Below, piece by piece: positions 42,386-52,497 of a stretch of 64,000 bases of DNA. The stretch comes from an uncultured Helicobacter sp. (lineage in GTDB: Bacteria; Campylobacterota; Campylobacteria; Campylobacterales; Helicobacteraceae). Every line of letters begins with the position of its first letter. Positions within the stretch are counted from its first letter, which is position 1. Under the pieces are notes generated by a model. That model was not told the DNA's origin. It did no database searches and worked only from the letters and a program-made list of their open reading frames with translations. The translations under genes were made by a program, and so were the position numbers. Location of the stretch: contig CALVDZ010000007.1 of assembly GCA_944326445.1 (NCBI GenBank), positions 11,165 to 75,164 on the forward strand, in the 5' to 3' direction.

Positions 42386-45300
42386 CTATATGCCAAATTT
42401 GCGCACCACAAACTTAAAGAGCGGCGGTAGCATCACAAGCGTGAGGAATGATGAGGTTATCAGTCCTCCGAGCACCACGACTGCTAGGGGTTTTTGCACC
42501 TCGCTTCCCACGCCACTTGAGAGCAGCATTGGCACGAGCCCAAGCCCAGCGATACACGCCGTCATAAGCACTGGCCTTAGACGCCGTCTCGCGCCAATGA
42601 GCACGCATTCTTCTAGCGTCCTGCCTTGTCTCAGTAGCTGCAAGAAATACCCCACCATCACCACGCCATTAAGCACCGCGATACCAAAGAGCGCGATAAA
42701 GCCCACAGACGCGGGCACAGAGATGTATTCTCCTGACACAAAGAGCGAGATAAGCCCCCCGGTAACCGCAAAAGGAATGTTTAGCAAAATAAGCAGAGCG
42801 AGCGGAATGGATTTAAAGGTAAAGAATAAAATAAAGAAAATCGCTAGGATACTAAGCGGAATCACGGTTGAGAGACGCTTTAGGGCGCGTTGTTGGTTTT
42901 CAAACTGCCCGCCATAGATGATGCTATATCCATCGGGGAGCTGCACTTGTGCGGCGATTTTTTCTTGAGCTTCTTGCACAAATCCGCCCAAATCCCTGCC
43001 TTGCACATTGGTTCGCACGACATTGTATCGCTGCGCACCCTCACGCTGTATCTGCACGGGGCCATCGACTTCGACAATCTCGGCAATGGAGCTAATGGGG
43101 ATAGGCGAGCCATTTTGTGAGCTCATCTCTAGGCTTTTTAGCTTAGTGATATCACTGCTTAGCTCTTTGCTCTGTCGGATAATCACGGGGATTCTCGCGG
43201 TGCCTTGCGGGATATACTCCACCATAATGCCCTCTAGCGAGCTTTTCATAAACTTCGCAAACTCATTGCTTGGAATCCCCATATTTGCCATTACTGGGGA
43301 ATAGGGCGTGATATGGAGGTAATTCACACCTTTATTAAAAGTCGTGAAAGTCTCCTGCGCCCCATCAATGCCTTTTAGAATCTCCATAATCTGCTCACTC
43401 AAACTATTGAGCTCATTAATCTCTGTCCCAAAAATCTTAATCGCCAAGTCCCCGCGCACCCCCGTGAGCATTTCAGAGATTCTCATATCGATAGGTTGGA
43501 GCACGGCTAGATTCATTCCCTTGATATCCGCGATCACTTCGCGGATTTGCTCACGAATGTCATCGAGATCCTCGGCTTGCCACTCCTCTTGGGGCTTGAG
43601 TGAGATGAAGGCATCGCTTTGGTTAGGCCCTGCGGGATCGAGACCCACTTCATCAGCCCCGATACGCGTCACCACGCTTTTGATATCTGGCACACGCTCT
43701 AGGAGCTGTTTTTGGAGTATGAGCATAAGCTCTTTGTTTTGATCTAGCGAGATAGATGGTGGTCCCTCGACATTGATAACGATATCGCCTTCATTGAGCG
43801 TGGGCATAAACGCCGTCCCGATATAGGGGAAAAGCGAGAGGGAGAGCACCAAAAACGCAATGGCACTCAAAAACACGATCTTGAAGTGATTGAGTGAAAA
43901 ATTTAGCAGCGGATCGTAAAGTTTGTGTAAAAACGCGATGAGCGCGGTTTCTTTGTGCTCTTTTACCTTCAGCACATAGGAGCTTATCACCGGAATAACC
44001 GTCATAGAGAGTATGAGGCTACCTAGGAGCGCGAATACGATTGTTTGGGCGAGCGGGACGAAAAACTTGCCCTCTAGCCCCTGCAAGGTGAGAAGCGGCA
44101 CAAAGAAAATGATAATAATCAAAATCCCGCTAAACACCGAGACAGAAATCTCCTTGCACGCGCGATACACTGTGTGGAGCTTGGGCGAGTTTTTGTTTTG
44201 GCTTAGCCGCTCAAAGGCGTTTTCTACCATCACCACTGCAGAATCCACCAAAATCCCTATGGCAATGGCTAAGCCCCCAAGACTCATAAGGTTGGCAGAG
44301 ATTCCGTATTCTTTCATCATCACAAATGCCACCGAGATTGAGAGTGGCAAAATCACGCTCACTGCCACCGCAGCACGCACATCGCCCAAAAACAAAAAGA
44401 GCGTGATGATGATGAGGATTACGGCTTCAGCGAGGACTTTGACGACATTATTTACTGCCTTTTGGGTGAGTTGCGAGCGATCATAAAATACGCGTAGCTC
44501 CACGCCCTCTGGAAGATTTGGCTTGAGCTCTTCCATCTTTTGCTTGATACCATCGATGGCATCGCGTGCATTTGCTCCTTTGAGCGAGAGCACGAGCCCC
44601 TGTGTCGTCTCGCCCACACCATCGATCACCACAAGCCCAAGCCTTGTCATATGAGATTCTATCACATCGCAAAAATTCCCAATTTTGACAAAGCCATTTT
44701 TGGTAATCACGGGGATTTCTTTAATCTTTTCAATCGTGAGCGAGGCGGTTTGCACCTTGACTAAAAATGTCTGCCCATCGCGATCCACGCGTCCCGCGCC
44801 CTCGTTTTTGAGATTTGCACTCAAAGCATCTTGGAGGTGGGAGATACTAATCCCAAGGCGCGCCATATTGTCAAAATCCGGCACGACCGCAATCGCGCGC
44901 GCATAGCCCCCAAGCCTATTGACATCAGCCACGCCCTTGGTATTCCTAAGCATAGGGCGGATGGTAAAATCAAGCAGCAGACGCTTTTCCACCTCGCTCA
45001 TATTGCCTTCAATAGTGAACATAAACATATCGCTAAGTGGCGTAACGATAGGCGCTAGCCCACCGCTCACCTCTGCGGGCAAATCCGCCATAGCCATCGT
45101 GAGTTTTTCATTTACCATATTGCGCGCGAGGTAAATATCTGTGCCGTCATTAAAATCAATTGTAATATCTGCTAAGCCATATTTTGAGAGCGAGCGCAGG
45201 CTCTTTTGGTTTGGCAAGCCCAAAAGTTCGAGCTCTAGAGGCCTTACCACTCGATTTTCTACCTCCTCTGGTGCCATACCGGGGGCTTTTAGGATCACTT

Positions 45301-45442
45301 TGACTTGGGTAGAGGATATATCAGGAAATGCATCAATGGGGATTGTTAAAAAGCTATATGCGCCAAAAAACAAAAGCCCACACGCACAAATTACCACCAT
45401 CAAGCGTTGGCGGAGCGAAAACTCAATAATGCTAGTGAGCAT
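42386..45442 (-). CDS. Heavy-metal efflux RND pump (CzcA/CznA type)
   Basis: This is the inner-membrane proton-driven pump of a Czc/Cus-type exporter, about 1018 aa. It has the RND pattern of 12 membrane helices and two large periplasmic loops. The HME signature in helix 4 (LAIAIGILVDSAVVMVEN, with the key Asp) and GVAVLNGVVMVGYFL-like helix 10 wording are clear. I start at ATG 45442, inside the czcB 3' end; the open frame reaches TTG 45460. It is closest in layout to H. pylori CznABC (cadmium, zinc, nickel), but the metal range is not readable here. Confidence 0.92.
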   Translation of the reverse strand: MLTSIIEFSLRQRLMVVICACGLLFFGAYSFLTIPIDAFPDISSTQVKVILKAPGMAPEEVENRVVRPLELELLGLPNQKSLRSLSKYGLADITIDFNDGTDIYLARNMVNEKLTMAMADLPAEVSGGLAPIVTPLSDMFMFTIEGNMSEVEKRLLLDFTIRPMLRNTKGVADVNRLGGYARAIAVVPDFDNMARLGISISHLQDALSANLKNEGAGRVDRDGQTFLVKVQTASLTIEKIKEIPVITKNGFVKIGNFCDVIESHMTRLGLVVIDGVGETTQGLVLSLKGANARDAIDGIKQKMEELKPNLPEGVELRVFYDRSQLTQKAVNNVVKVLAEAVILIIITLFLFLGDVRAAVAVSVILPLSISVAFVMMKEYGISANLMSLGGLAIAIGILVDSAVVMVENAFERLSQNKNSPKLHTVYRACKEISVSVFSGILIIIIFFVPLLTLQGLEGKFFVPLAQTIVFALLGSLILSMTVIPVISSYVLKVKEHKETALIAFLHKLYDPLLNFSLNHFKIVFLSAIAFLVLSLSLFPYIGTAFMPTLNEGDIVINVEGPPSISLDQNKELMLILQKQLLERVPDIKSVVTRIGADEVGLDPAGPNQSDAFISLKPQEEWQAEDLDDIREQIREVIADIKGMNLAVLQPIDMRISEMLTGVRGDLAIKIFGTEINELNSLSEQIMEILKGIDGAQETFTTFNKGVNYLHITPYSPVMANMGIPSNEFAKFMKSSLEGIMVEYIPQGTARIPVIIRQSKELSSDITKLKSLEMSSQNGSPIPISSIAEIVEVDGPVQIQREGAQRYNVVRTNVQGRDLGGFVQEAQEKIAAQVQLPDGYSIIYGGQFENQQRALKRLSTVIPLSILAIFFILFFTFKSIPLALLILLNIPFAVTGGLISLFVSGEYISVPASVGFIALFGIAVLNGVVMVGYFLQLLRQGRTLEECVLIGARRRLRPVLMTACIAGLGLVPMLLSSGVGSEVQKPLAVVVLGGLITSSFLTLVMLPPLFKFVVRKFGI

Positions 45443-46520
45443 GCTCGCCACCCGATCCAAGTCCGCTTAGCATACCTTGCAGGATAATGATAGAACCCGT
45501 GGCAATCTGCATATTTGGTTGTAGCACGCCTTTGGTAATCCCAAAGCTATTATCGCGCTCCTCGGTTACATTTACCTTAGTGGGCAAAAAGCCATTTTTG
45601 GTGCGCACAAACACCACATAATCATTGCCAATCTTTAGCACCGATGAGGAGGGGATTAGCATACTATTATCAGGGAGTTTGCCGCCGATATACACTTCCA
45701 CCATCTCGCCCACTTTGTATTCTTTGGCTGTGATTTTTGCCACTGCCAAAATCGTATTAGTCTCTCTATCAATAGCCACTGAAATCGTATCAATATAGCC
45801 GATATTTTTGCCAGCTTGGTTGAGGAGTGCATCGCCCTTTTCTACCGTGTGTGCGAGGTTTGTGGGTATGCGGATACGCCCTAGGAAACTATTGTCTTTG
45901 AGCGAGATTCTCACATAGGGAGCAAAGGCGTTGATTTTTTGCCCTATTTGCCTTGGGGCGACAGAGAGCACGCCCGAGGCACGTGCCACGATGGGGAATC
46001 CATACTGCCCCTGCTTGCCACTCTCCATAAACGCCCTGCTCACGCCTAATAAGTCAAGCTTGGCAGAAGTCTCGTTGTATTTGAGCTTTAGCTCATTCAT
46101 CGTGAGGTAGCTTAGCTGATATTCCCTGCGTGAGATGACGCCACTCTCATAGAGCATTTTGTCTTTTTTCTCATTTTCAGAGGCGATTTTTAGCCGCTCA
46201 CGCGTGTTTTTAAAATCAAAAAAGAGAGTGCTTAGCTCATTGGAGCTGATATCACAGATTAAATCCCCTTTTTTGACATACTCGCCCTCGCGTTTGTAGA
46301 TATTAACCACCACGGTTTCAAAGCTCGAGCTCTGCGCCACAGAGGTTTTGTCATCAAAATCGATGAAGGCATTAAAGGGTATGCCGCGCGTATTAAAGCC
46401 CTTGTTCCCCACGCTCACGACTTTGATACCATTTGTTTTCATCTCGCTTTCACTGATGATGATCTCATCATACCCCCATAGGCAGGCACACAAACTACAC
46501 ACTAGGGCAATCTTTCGCAT
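45432..46520 (-). CDS. Membrane fusion protein of the metal-efflux system (CzcB type)
   Basis: A 362-residue periplasmic adaptor linking pump and outer-membrane channel. It has an N-terminal signal (MRKIALVCSLCACLWG), a paired lipoyl-like domain (ETVVVNIYKREGEYVKKGDLICDISS and GVLSVAPRQIGQKINAFAPYVRISL), a coiled helical hairpin between them, and a beta-barrel ending with QNPNMQIATG-like wording (LQPNMQIATGSIIILQG). It ends in Gly/His (GGEHAH), a possible metal-binding tip. It overlaps the pump gene by 11 bp and follows the channel gene by 9 bp. Confidence 0.9.
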   Translation of the reverse strand: MRKIALVCSLCACLWGYDEIIISESEMKTNGIKVVSVGNKGFNTRGIPFNAFIDFDDKTSVAQSSSFETVVVNIYKREGEYVKKGDLICDISSNELSTLFFDFKNTRERLKIASENEKKDKMLYESGVISRREYQLSYLTMNELKLKYNETSAKLDLLGVSRAFMESGKQGQYGFPIVARASGVLSVAPRQIGQKINAFAPYVRISLKDNSFLGRIRIPTNLAHTVEKGDALLNQAGKNIGYIDTISVAIDRETNTILAVAKITAKEYKVGEMVEVYIGGKLPDNSMLIPSSSVLKIGNDYVVFVRTKNGFLPTKVNVTEERDNSFGITKGVLQPNMQIATGSIIILQGMLSGLGSGGEHAH

Positions 46521-46529
46521 ATCCTCTCC

Positions 46530-47813
46530 TTACTCTTGTTTCTCTACAGCCAATACTTGCGCGAGGCTTTCTTCTAGCATAGCCAAGGTGTTGATATAAT
46601 CCCGCTTTGCTTCAATCGTGGCAATCATAGAATCTAGATAATTATTCTTTACTAGCAAATACTCAAACACGCTCGTTTTCCCAGCTTCATAGCCGATCCT
46701 GCTAATCTCTGTGAGGTTTTTCTTGTTTTCCTCATCGGTTTTTGCCACATTGATGGCGTTTTTTTTCACTTCAAGTTGCTCAAGGTAGGAGTGTGCGTTG
46801 TTTTGCAAGGTGTTTTTTAAAATCTCACTTTCACGCACAGAGCCACTTTGCAGGGCGAGATACATCGCTTTTTGGTTGCCATATTTTGTCGTGAGCGGGA
46901 GGGGGATTTTGACTTTGAAAGCCGCGCCAGTGCTAGATTCTGCGATATTGGCTCCAGCTCCTAGTTCTAGGGAGTCAAAGCGACTTCTTGAGGCAAACTT
47001 CGCGCTATTAGAATAATCCGCGATATCAAGCGCGACAATCTCTAAATACAAAGAATCTTGCAGACTAGATTCTATATCCACATCGCCTAGCTCAATGTAA
47101 CTAAACGCAAGCCCATCAACTTGGATATCCACGCTATTATCGATAATCCCAAGCCCGACTTTGAGGGCATTGAGAGTGTTTAGGAGGTTTTTTCTAGAGT
47201 TTTCACACAGCACCCGCACGCTCAAAAAGTCGCTACGGAAAAATAAATATTGTGAGCGCGAGATCCGCCCCGCATCGAAGCGAATCTTTGCTATATCTAG
47301 CTGCTCTTTGGCATTTGCGAGCCTATCCTCATAGATATCAAAGAGCTCTTTTTGCGCGAGATAATCTAGATACAATCGCTTGGTGCTAATCACGCTAAGT
47401 CGCTTGGTAAGCTCATAGTTTTTTTGCGCCCTGATATGGCGGGTTTGATACATTTGGCGCAGTATGGAGCTAACCCAAGGCAGGCGCGGAGCAAGCATAA
47501 AATACGCTTCAGTCTCTAGCTCCTTGCCGCCACTTGGCGAGCGCACCTGCATCGCACTCACATCGGCATAGGGGCTATTCCACGCTCTCGCTGCCTTGCC
47601 CTCATAGATGAGCGATTTGGCATAGGCTTGGGATTTGGCAAGCGCGATGGAGTTTTGCTCTATGCGTTCAAAAAACTCCGCGACGCTCATCGTATGCACA
47701 GATTGCGTGTTTGTGGCGGGTGAGAGCTCTTGTGGCATTTTAGCTTGAGGTGTGGCGAGGGCAAGCGCACCCATACAGCACACACACAGCACGATTTTTG
47801 GGAGTTGTTTCAT
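46530..47813 (-). CDS. Outer-membrane efflux channel (CzcC/TolC type)
   Basis: A 427-residue TolC-family protein forming the exit duct of the metal-efflux system. The signal peptide is MKQLPKIVLCVCCMGALALATPQA. The rest is long heptad-like helices in two repeats, with SVAEFFERIEQNSIALAKSQAY at the start and YEAGKTSVFEYLLVKNNYLDSMIATIEAKRDYINTLAMLEESL at the end, as in the family. It is first of the four-gene operon czcC-czcB-czcA-DUF3240. A zinc- or nickel-responsive control site was looked for upstream and not found. Confidence 0.9.
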   Translation of the reverse strand: MKQLPKIVLCVCCMGALALATPQAKMPQELSPATNTQSVHTMSVAEFFERIEQNSIALAKSQAYAKSLIYEGKAARAWNSPYADVSAMQVRSPSGGKELETEAYFMLAPRLPWVSSILRQMYQTRHIRAQKNYELTKRLSVISTKRLYLDYLAQKELFDIYEDRLANAKEQLDIAKIRFDAGRISRSQYLFFRSDFLSVRVLCENSRKNLLNTLNALKVGLGIIDNSVDIQVDGLAFSYIELGDVDIESSLQDSLYLEIVALDIADYSNSAKFASRSRFDSLELGAGANIAESSTGAAFKVKIPLPLTTKYGNQKAMYLALQSGSVRESEILKNTLQNNAHSYLEQLEVKKNAINVAKTDEENKKNLTEISRIGYEAGKTSVFEYLLVKNNYLDSMIATIEAKRDYINTLAMLEESLAQVLAVEKQE

Positions 47814-47845
47814 CTTGGGGTTGTCCTAATCTCTTTAAAGCTATT

Positions 47846-48328
47846 TTATAAAAAACCTTCTTCTTTAAAGTATCCTAAAATATTTTTATAAACACGCTTC
47901 TTAAAGTGCGTCACATGGTGGAAAATTTCCTTGTATTTGACGAATTTATACGCGTCAAATTCCGGGGTGTGGGTGCAGAGATTGATTTTTGCGCTTGGCT
48001 TTAGGCGCACGAGAAAATACTTCTGAATCTGCCCATCAAAGGGATACATTTTTTTGCTAATGGTTTCTGGGAAGTCGTATTTCACCCACTGCGGGCATTC
48101 TGCGATGATTTCTACCTCGCTTGTGCCTATCTCCTCGCTAAGCTCCCTAAAGAGTGCTTCTCTCGGATTTTCCCCCTCATCAATCCCGCCTTGGGGGAAT
48201 TGCCACGCGCCTTTGATATCATTGCGCTGGGCGATGAAAAACTCACACTCGCTGGGGTATTTGGGCGAGAGTATCACCGCGGCGACATTTGGGCGGTATC
48301 GCTTCGTCTGCTCTTGTATCTTTTGCAT
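47846..48328 (-). CDS. rppH: RNA pyrophosphohydrolase RppH
   Basis: A Nudix hydrolase that removes pyrophosphate from 5' triphosphate mRNA ends and so triggers decay. The Nudix box runs from G47 to about residue 69 (GGIDEGEN, then RELSEEIG) with its glutamates intact. YRPNVAAVIL at the start and KRVYKNILGYF at the end match the RppH/NudH group rather than general Nudix proteins. 160 aa is the usual length. Confidence 0.9.
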   Translation of the reverse strand: MQKIQEQTKRYRPNVAAVILSPKYPSECEFFIAQRNDIKGAWQFPQGGIDEGENPREALFRELSEEIGTSEVEIIAECPQWVKYDFPETISKKMYPFDGQIQKYFLVRLKPSAKINLCTHTPEFDAYKFVKYKEIFHHVTHFKKRVYKNILGYFKEEGFL

Positions 48329-48425
48329 AGCTTTTGTGTCCTTGTAGATTTTAGATTCTAAATGCGTCTTAAGAGCCCTGCCCTTAAAATTATCTAAAAT
48401 TATACCCCACCCAAAACAACAATGC

Positions 48426-49502
48426 CTAACACAGCCACATAGCTAGCTCATCGGCTAGAAACACATCTCTTGCGATGATATACTCGCCCCACGCACCTTG
48501 AGAATCTGCGTGCGTGGTTTTGGTGAGTTTGTGAGAATCTAGCAGTAGGGCGAGATTGGCAGCAGAGCGCACGAGATCATATCGCACGCCACTTTTGCAC
48601 CTAAGCCCTAGCATAATAGCCTCTAGCCTCAAATCCTCCGCGCTTAGGACTTCTTGCGTGCGATGATGGGGATTAGCGATATAGCTTCTTGGATTGCTAA
48701 GAGCCTTTGTCCGCACGCTCCCCACGCGCCCAAACGCCCCCGCTCCGCACCCGATATACTCCCGCGCCTCCCAATAACCCAGATTGTGCCGACAATACGC
48801 GCCATTTTTGGCATAGTTAGAGACTTCATACTGCCCAAATCCTAGAGCCCCTAGTATCTCGCGCACTTTATGGCTTAGATTCTGTGTGGGGGCTTTGAGC
48901 TGCTTTGCCCCAAATCGCGAGCCTTCATCAATACTTAGAGAATACGCCGAGATATGTGAGAGCGGGAGTTTGGCGAGGTTGGCGTATTCAGATTCTAAAC
49001 TCCGCACAGAATCTAGGGGCGTATCGTATATCACATCGCAGCTGATATTGCTAAACCCCGCCTTTTGGATAGAACTAAACGCGCTAAAAATATCGCCCAC
49101 GCTATGCTCGCGCTCCAAAAATGCGAGCTTTTGTGGGAGGAAGCTCTGCACGCCCACGCTGATACGATTTGCCCCGAGCTTGTAGAGGTGCGCGCACCAA
49201 TGCTGCGTGATGAGATTGACATTAGATTCTATACTGATTTCACAATCCCCACTCACATACGCTAAGAAATTCTCAAAAATCCGCTCATAATACCCCGCGG
49301 GCAGGATATTTGGTGTCCCTCCACCGATAAAGACGCTTGTTATCCCTCCCGGCGCGACTTTGTGGCTCTGTAGCGATGCGCTGATATCCGCGCACAACGC
49401 CTCCACATACGCCAAATACATCTCTTGTGAATCTACCACGGAGTTAAACGCGCAATACCCGCATTTACTCGCACAAAATGGTATGTGGATATATAATAGC
49501 AT
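48426..49502 (-). CDS. hemW: Radical SAM haem chaperone HemW-like protein
   Basis: A 358-residue radical SAM protein related to HemN. The iron-sulfur motif is C10-x3-C14-x2-C17 in IPFCASKCGYCAF. SIFIGGGTPNIL, NRISVGVQSF and YDTPLDS appear in the order of the HemW/HemN family, and the Cys-x3-Cys-x2-Cys spacing with no extra N-terminal Cys favours HemW (haem insertion) over HemN. I prefer ATG 49502, with GAGG before it, over 49520. The upstream gap holds a structured repeat, so the promoter probably lies within or beyond it. Confidence 0.85.
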   Translation of the reverse strand: MLLYIHIPFCASKCGYCAFNSVVDSQEMYLAYVEALCADISASLQSHKVAPGGITSVFIGGGTPNILPAGYYERIFENFLAYVSGDCEISIESNVNLITQHWCAHLYKLGANRISVGVQSFLPQKLAFLEREHSVGDIFSAFSSIQKAGFSNISCDVIYDTPLDSVRSLESEYANLAKLPLSHISAYSLSIDEGSRFGAKQLKAPTQNLSHKVREILGALGFGQYEVSNYAKNGAYCRHNLGYWEAREYIGCGAGAFGRVGSVRTKALSNPRSYIANPHHRTQEVLSAEDLRLEAIMLGLRCKSGVRYDLVRSAANLALLLDSHKLTKTTHADSQGAWGEYIIARDVFLADELAMWLC

Positions 49503-49520
49503 TCTTAACCTCGTATGCAT

Positions 49521-49580
49521 TTGGTTTATAGAATTTAGGCAAACGCTACATTGCGCGCCTAACGCGGCTTATACCAAACA
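49521..49580 (-). repeat. Partial copy of repeat R (R4) upstream of hemW
   Basis: Read on the minus strand, AAGCCGCGTTAGG ... GCGTTTGCC ... TCTATAAACCAA resembles the CCGCGTCAGG ... GGGCAAACGCC ... TCTATAAACCAA block of R1. It can itself fold through TTAGGC/GCCTAA and TTGGT-TATA/TATA-CCAA. It lies about 40 bp from R2 in the same orientation. Confidence 0.4.
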
Positions 49581-49617
49581 ATTATAGAATCTCGCCTTAG
49601 ATTCTGTGATTGCTCAC

Positions 49618-49805
49618 GCCCCGAGAGCAATTTTTGCCCTAGCTCGGTTTATAGACAAGGTGTTTGCCCAAGCGGCGTTCCTGACGCACTGACACCAAAA
49701 ACACACAGAATCTCGCATTTAGATTGCGTGTATGCTCGCGCAGCGGAGCGAGTGGAGATTCACTCTCCACGAGCGGCAACAAGTTTCACTAAAAGTGAAA
49801 CTTGC
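49618..49805 (-). repeat. Structured intergenic repeat R, copy R2
   Basis: The gap 49503-49890 between divergent hemW and yejA holds no gene. Read on the minus strand, this part matches R1 (61917-62110). It starts with hairpin CAAGTTTCACT/AGTGAAACTTG (49780-49804), then GTGGAGA/TCTCCAC (49752-49770), then CTCGCTCCGCTGCGCGAGCA. It ends with CGTCAGGAACGCCGCTTGGG and TCTATAAACC-AGCTAGGGCAAA. Both hairpins differ in sequence from R1 yet still pair. Confidence 0.75.
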
Positions 49806-49890
49806 ATTAAATTCTATACCAACTGCCCTTGCTTCTGGCTTGAATCTAAGCTACAATCTCGCCCACACTTAAACCCCTCTAGGATTGCCT

Positions 49891-51756
49891 ATGGCTAAAC
49901 TCGTATTTTGCGCTCTTGCTCTTGTGTGCTTTGCTTTTTTGGAGGCGTCTGGCACGCACGCCATAGCCCTCTTTGGCACGCCCAAATACCCTAGGGGCTT
50001 TAGCCATTTTGCGTATGCCAACCCACAAGCCCCTAAAGGCGGCACATTAAAGAGCTTTGAGCTTGGGGACTTTAACTCGCTAAATCCCTTCGCCCAAAAG
50101 GGCAATGCCGCCCAAAGTATCGCTGCCCTCGTGTATGAGACGCTAGGCGTGGGGAGTCTTGATGAGAGTGCGACGGAGTATGGGCTCATCGCACAGGAGT
50201 TTGTCCTCGATCCTAAGGGCTTTTTTTTAGAATGCCACCTAAACCCAAAGGCGCGCTTTAGTGATGGCGTGAGCGTGAGCGCAGAAGATGTGAAGTTTAG
50301 CTTCGAGACGCTTATAGGTCTTGGCAAAATACAATATCGCCGATATTATGCCGATGTGAAACGCGTAGAGGTGCTAGATTCTCACACAGTGCGCTTTTAT
50401 TTTGCTACCAACCAAAACACCGAGCTCCCCCTCATCCTCTCCCAACTCCCCATTTTGCCAAAGCATATTTTTATGAGCAAAGAGGGCAATACCTTTGGGC
50501 AAAATCCCCTAGATACGCCCATAGGAAGCGGTGCGTATGTGCTAGATTCCTACGATTTGGGGCGCAAGATTACTCTAAAGCGCAATCCAAACTATTGGGC
50601 GAGTGAGCACCCCACGCGCAAGGGGTTTTTTAACTTTGAAACAATCGAGATAGAATACTACAAAGATCCCGTGGTGGCGCAGCAAGCCTTTATGGCGGGG
50701 GCGTATGACTGGCGTATAGAATCTAGTGCCAAAGTCTGGGCAAAGGATTATGAAAGCCCTAAGCCCACACTTACCAAAATACTGATACCAAATAACCTCC
50801 CAAGCACGCTGCAAGGGTTTTTTTTCAACACCAAACGAGCGGTTTTTGCCGATAAGCTCGTGCGTGAGGCGATTTTTTATGCCTTTGACTTTGAGTGGAG
50901 CAATGCCAATCTTTTCTTTGGGCAGTATGAGCGCACCATAAATATTTTTGACAACTCCATTTTTGCCTCTAGTGGCATACCAAGCGGGCGTGAGCGCGAG
51001 ATTTTAGCGGGATTAGCCCTCACAGATTCTAGAATCTTAACCCACAAATACCTAATCCCTCGCACTGACTACAAGCTCCCGCCGCGTATAGAATCTGGCT
51101 ATCGGGATTGGCGTGGTATCACACACACCGATGATGCCCCGATTTTTGCCCAAGATAAGCGAGAAAATCTCAAATACGCCGCCTCACTCCTAGCCCAAGT
51201 GGGATTTAGATTTAAAAACGGCGTGCTTGTAGGCACAGATGGCGCGCCGCTAAGGTTTGAGATTCTCATCAATTATGAGGGTTTTGAGCGCATTTGCCTG
51301 CCCTTTATCCAAAACCTCAAAAAACTCGGCATACAAGCCACGTTAGCCAAAGTCGATGATACGCAATACACCAACAGAGTGCGAAATTTTGATTATGATA
51401 TGGTGATTGAGCTTGTGGGGCAGAGCCTAAATCCGGGGAATGAGCAGCGGTTTTATTGGGGGAGTGAAGCGGCAAACAATCGCGGTGGGCGCAACTACGC
51501 ACGCATTGATGATGAAAATGTGGATAGGCTCATCGAGGGGCTTATAAATGCTCAAGATTCTAGTGAGAAAATCGCCTATGGCAGGGCATTAGATAGAATC
51601 TTGCTCTGGGGCTTTTATGTGATACCGCATTTTCACGCACAGGGCTATCGTGTGGCGTATTGGAATGACAAAATCGCTATGCCTGAGACTATGCCACTCT
51701 ATGGCTTTGATCCCTATGTGTGGTGGGCGCGTGATGGGCGCAATGAGGCGCGCTAG
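49891..51756 (+). CDS. yejA: Peptide ABC transporter binding protein, YejA type
   Basis: A 621-residue family 5 extracellular solute-binding protein. It has a signal peptide (LVFCALALVCFAFLEASGTHA), then the YejA-type opening ALFGTPKYPRGFSHFAYANPQAPKGG, FNSLNPFAQKG and DGVSVSAEDVKFSFETL. AYWNDKIAMPETMPLYGFDPYVWW at the end is typical of YejA, which binds peptides such as microcin C in E. coli. I start at ATG 49891, with AGGA before it. The permease genes yejB and yejE lie 7 kb away, and no ATPase yejF is in the window. Confidence 0.88.
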   Translation: MAKLVFCALALVCFAFLEASGTHAIALFGTPKYPRGFSHFAYANPQAPKGGTLKSFELGDFNSLNPFAQKGNAAQSIAALVYETLGVGSLDESATEYGLIAQEFVLDPKGFFLECHLNPKARFSDGVSVSAEDVKFSFETLIGLGKIQYRRYYADVKRVEVLDSHTVRFYFATNQNTELPLILSQLPILPKHIFMSKEGNTFGQNPLDTPIGSGAYVLDSYDLGRKITLKRNPNYWASEHPTRKGFFNFETIEIEYYKDPVVAQQAFMAGAYDWRIESSAKVWAKDYESPKPTLTKILIPNNLPSTLQGFFFNTKRAVFADKLVREAIFYAFDFEWSNANLFFGQYERTINIFDNSIFASSGIPSGREREILAGLALTDSRILTHKYLIPRTDYKLPPRIESGYRDWRGITHTDDAPIFAQDKRENLKYAASLLAQVGFRFKNGVLVGTDGAPLRFEILINYEGFERICLPFIQNLKKLGIQATLAKVDDTQYTNRVRNFDYDMVIELVGQSLNPGNEQRFYWGSEAANNRGGRNYARIDDENVDRLIEGLINAQDSSEKIAYGRALDRILLWGFYVIPHFHAQGYRVAYWNDKIAMPETMPLYGFDPYVWWARDGRNEAR

Positions 51757-51780
51757 AGCGTGATAGCTAGAAGCGATGAA

Positions 51781-52488
51781 ATGATGAGTGAGAATCTATA
51801 TACGCCCCACACGCTCCCAAAAATCGCTCTCTTTGGCGGGAGCTTTGATCCGCTGCATAATGGGCATTTGGGCATTATGCACGCTGTGCTTGGGGAGTTG
51901 GGCATAGAGCATCTCATCATCTTGCCCACATTTTGCTCGCCTTTCAAATCCCGCTCGCTCCTTAGCCCGCAGGCTCGGCTCAGTCTGTGTGAGCTAACCG
52001 CAGCCCACCTCGCTGAGTGTTACCCAAAGGCGCGCATTGAAGTGTGTGATTTTGAGATCGCGCGTGCCAAGCCCACCTATAGCATAGAATCTGTGCGCTA
52101 TCTGCAAGCCCGATTGAGGCAGGAGTGCGCGGCGGGGCGTGGAGTAGATTCTCACTATAGCAGCCAAAGGCTAGGCTTTGTGCTAGGGTGGGATAATTTT
52201 GAGAGTTTTCATCTGTGGCGCGATTTTACCTCTTTGGCGCGAGCTTTACATTTGTTTGTGTTTGATAGGGGAGGGCATAGCGAGGGGGAGTTTAGGACTC
52301 TGTTAGAGGGTTTTGGGATTGCAAGTCTGCGTGCGCGCTTTATCCCCTTTGCGCGCGCGGTTTCTTCTACGCGCATTAGGGAGCGGCTCTCACGCGGGGA
52401 TTTTAGCGAGATTCCGCCCTTTTTGCTCCCTACACTTAAAAAGTTCTTACAAAAACCCTGCTATAATGGCGCGCAAAATTTATCATAA
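51781..52488 (+). CDS. nadD: Nicotinate-nucleotide adenylyltransferase
   Basis: NadD makes deamido-NAD in NAD synthesis. The nucleotidyltransferase motif GGSFDPLHNGH lies near residue 20, and the second motif is SSTRIRERL near the end. LGWDNFESFHLWRDF is the usual middle block. Start is uncertain: ATG 51781, 51784 or GTG 51760 are possible, none with a strong ribosome-binding site, so it may be translated by coupling with yejA. rsfS follows by 9 bp, the normal nadD-rsfS pairing. Confidence 0.9.
   Translation: MMSENLYTPHTLPKIALFGGSFDPLHNGHLGIMHAVLGELGIEHLIILPTFCSPFKSRSLLSPQARLSLCELTAAHLAECYPKARIEVCDFEIARAKPTYSIESVRYLQARLRQECAAGRGVDSHYSSQRLGFVLGWDNFESFHLWRDFTSLARALHLFVFDRGGHSEGEFRTLLEGFGIASLRARFIPFARAVSSTRIRERLSRGDFSEIPPFLLPTLKKFLQKPCYNGAQNLS
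52462..52467 (+). promoter_or_regulatory. Possible internal -10 for rsfS
   Basis: CCTGCTATAATGG, a full extended -10, lies inside the 3' end of nadD about 31 bp before the rsfS start. Confidence 0.45.
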
Positions 52489-52497
52489 GGAGCGCGT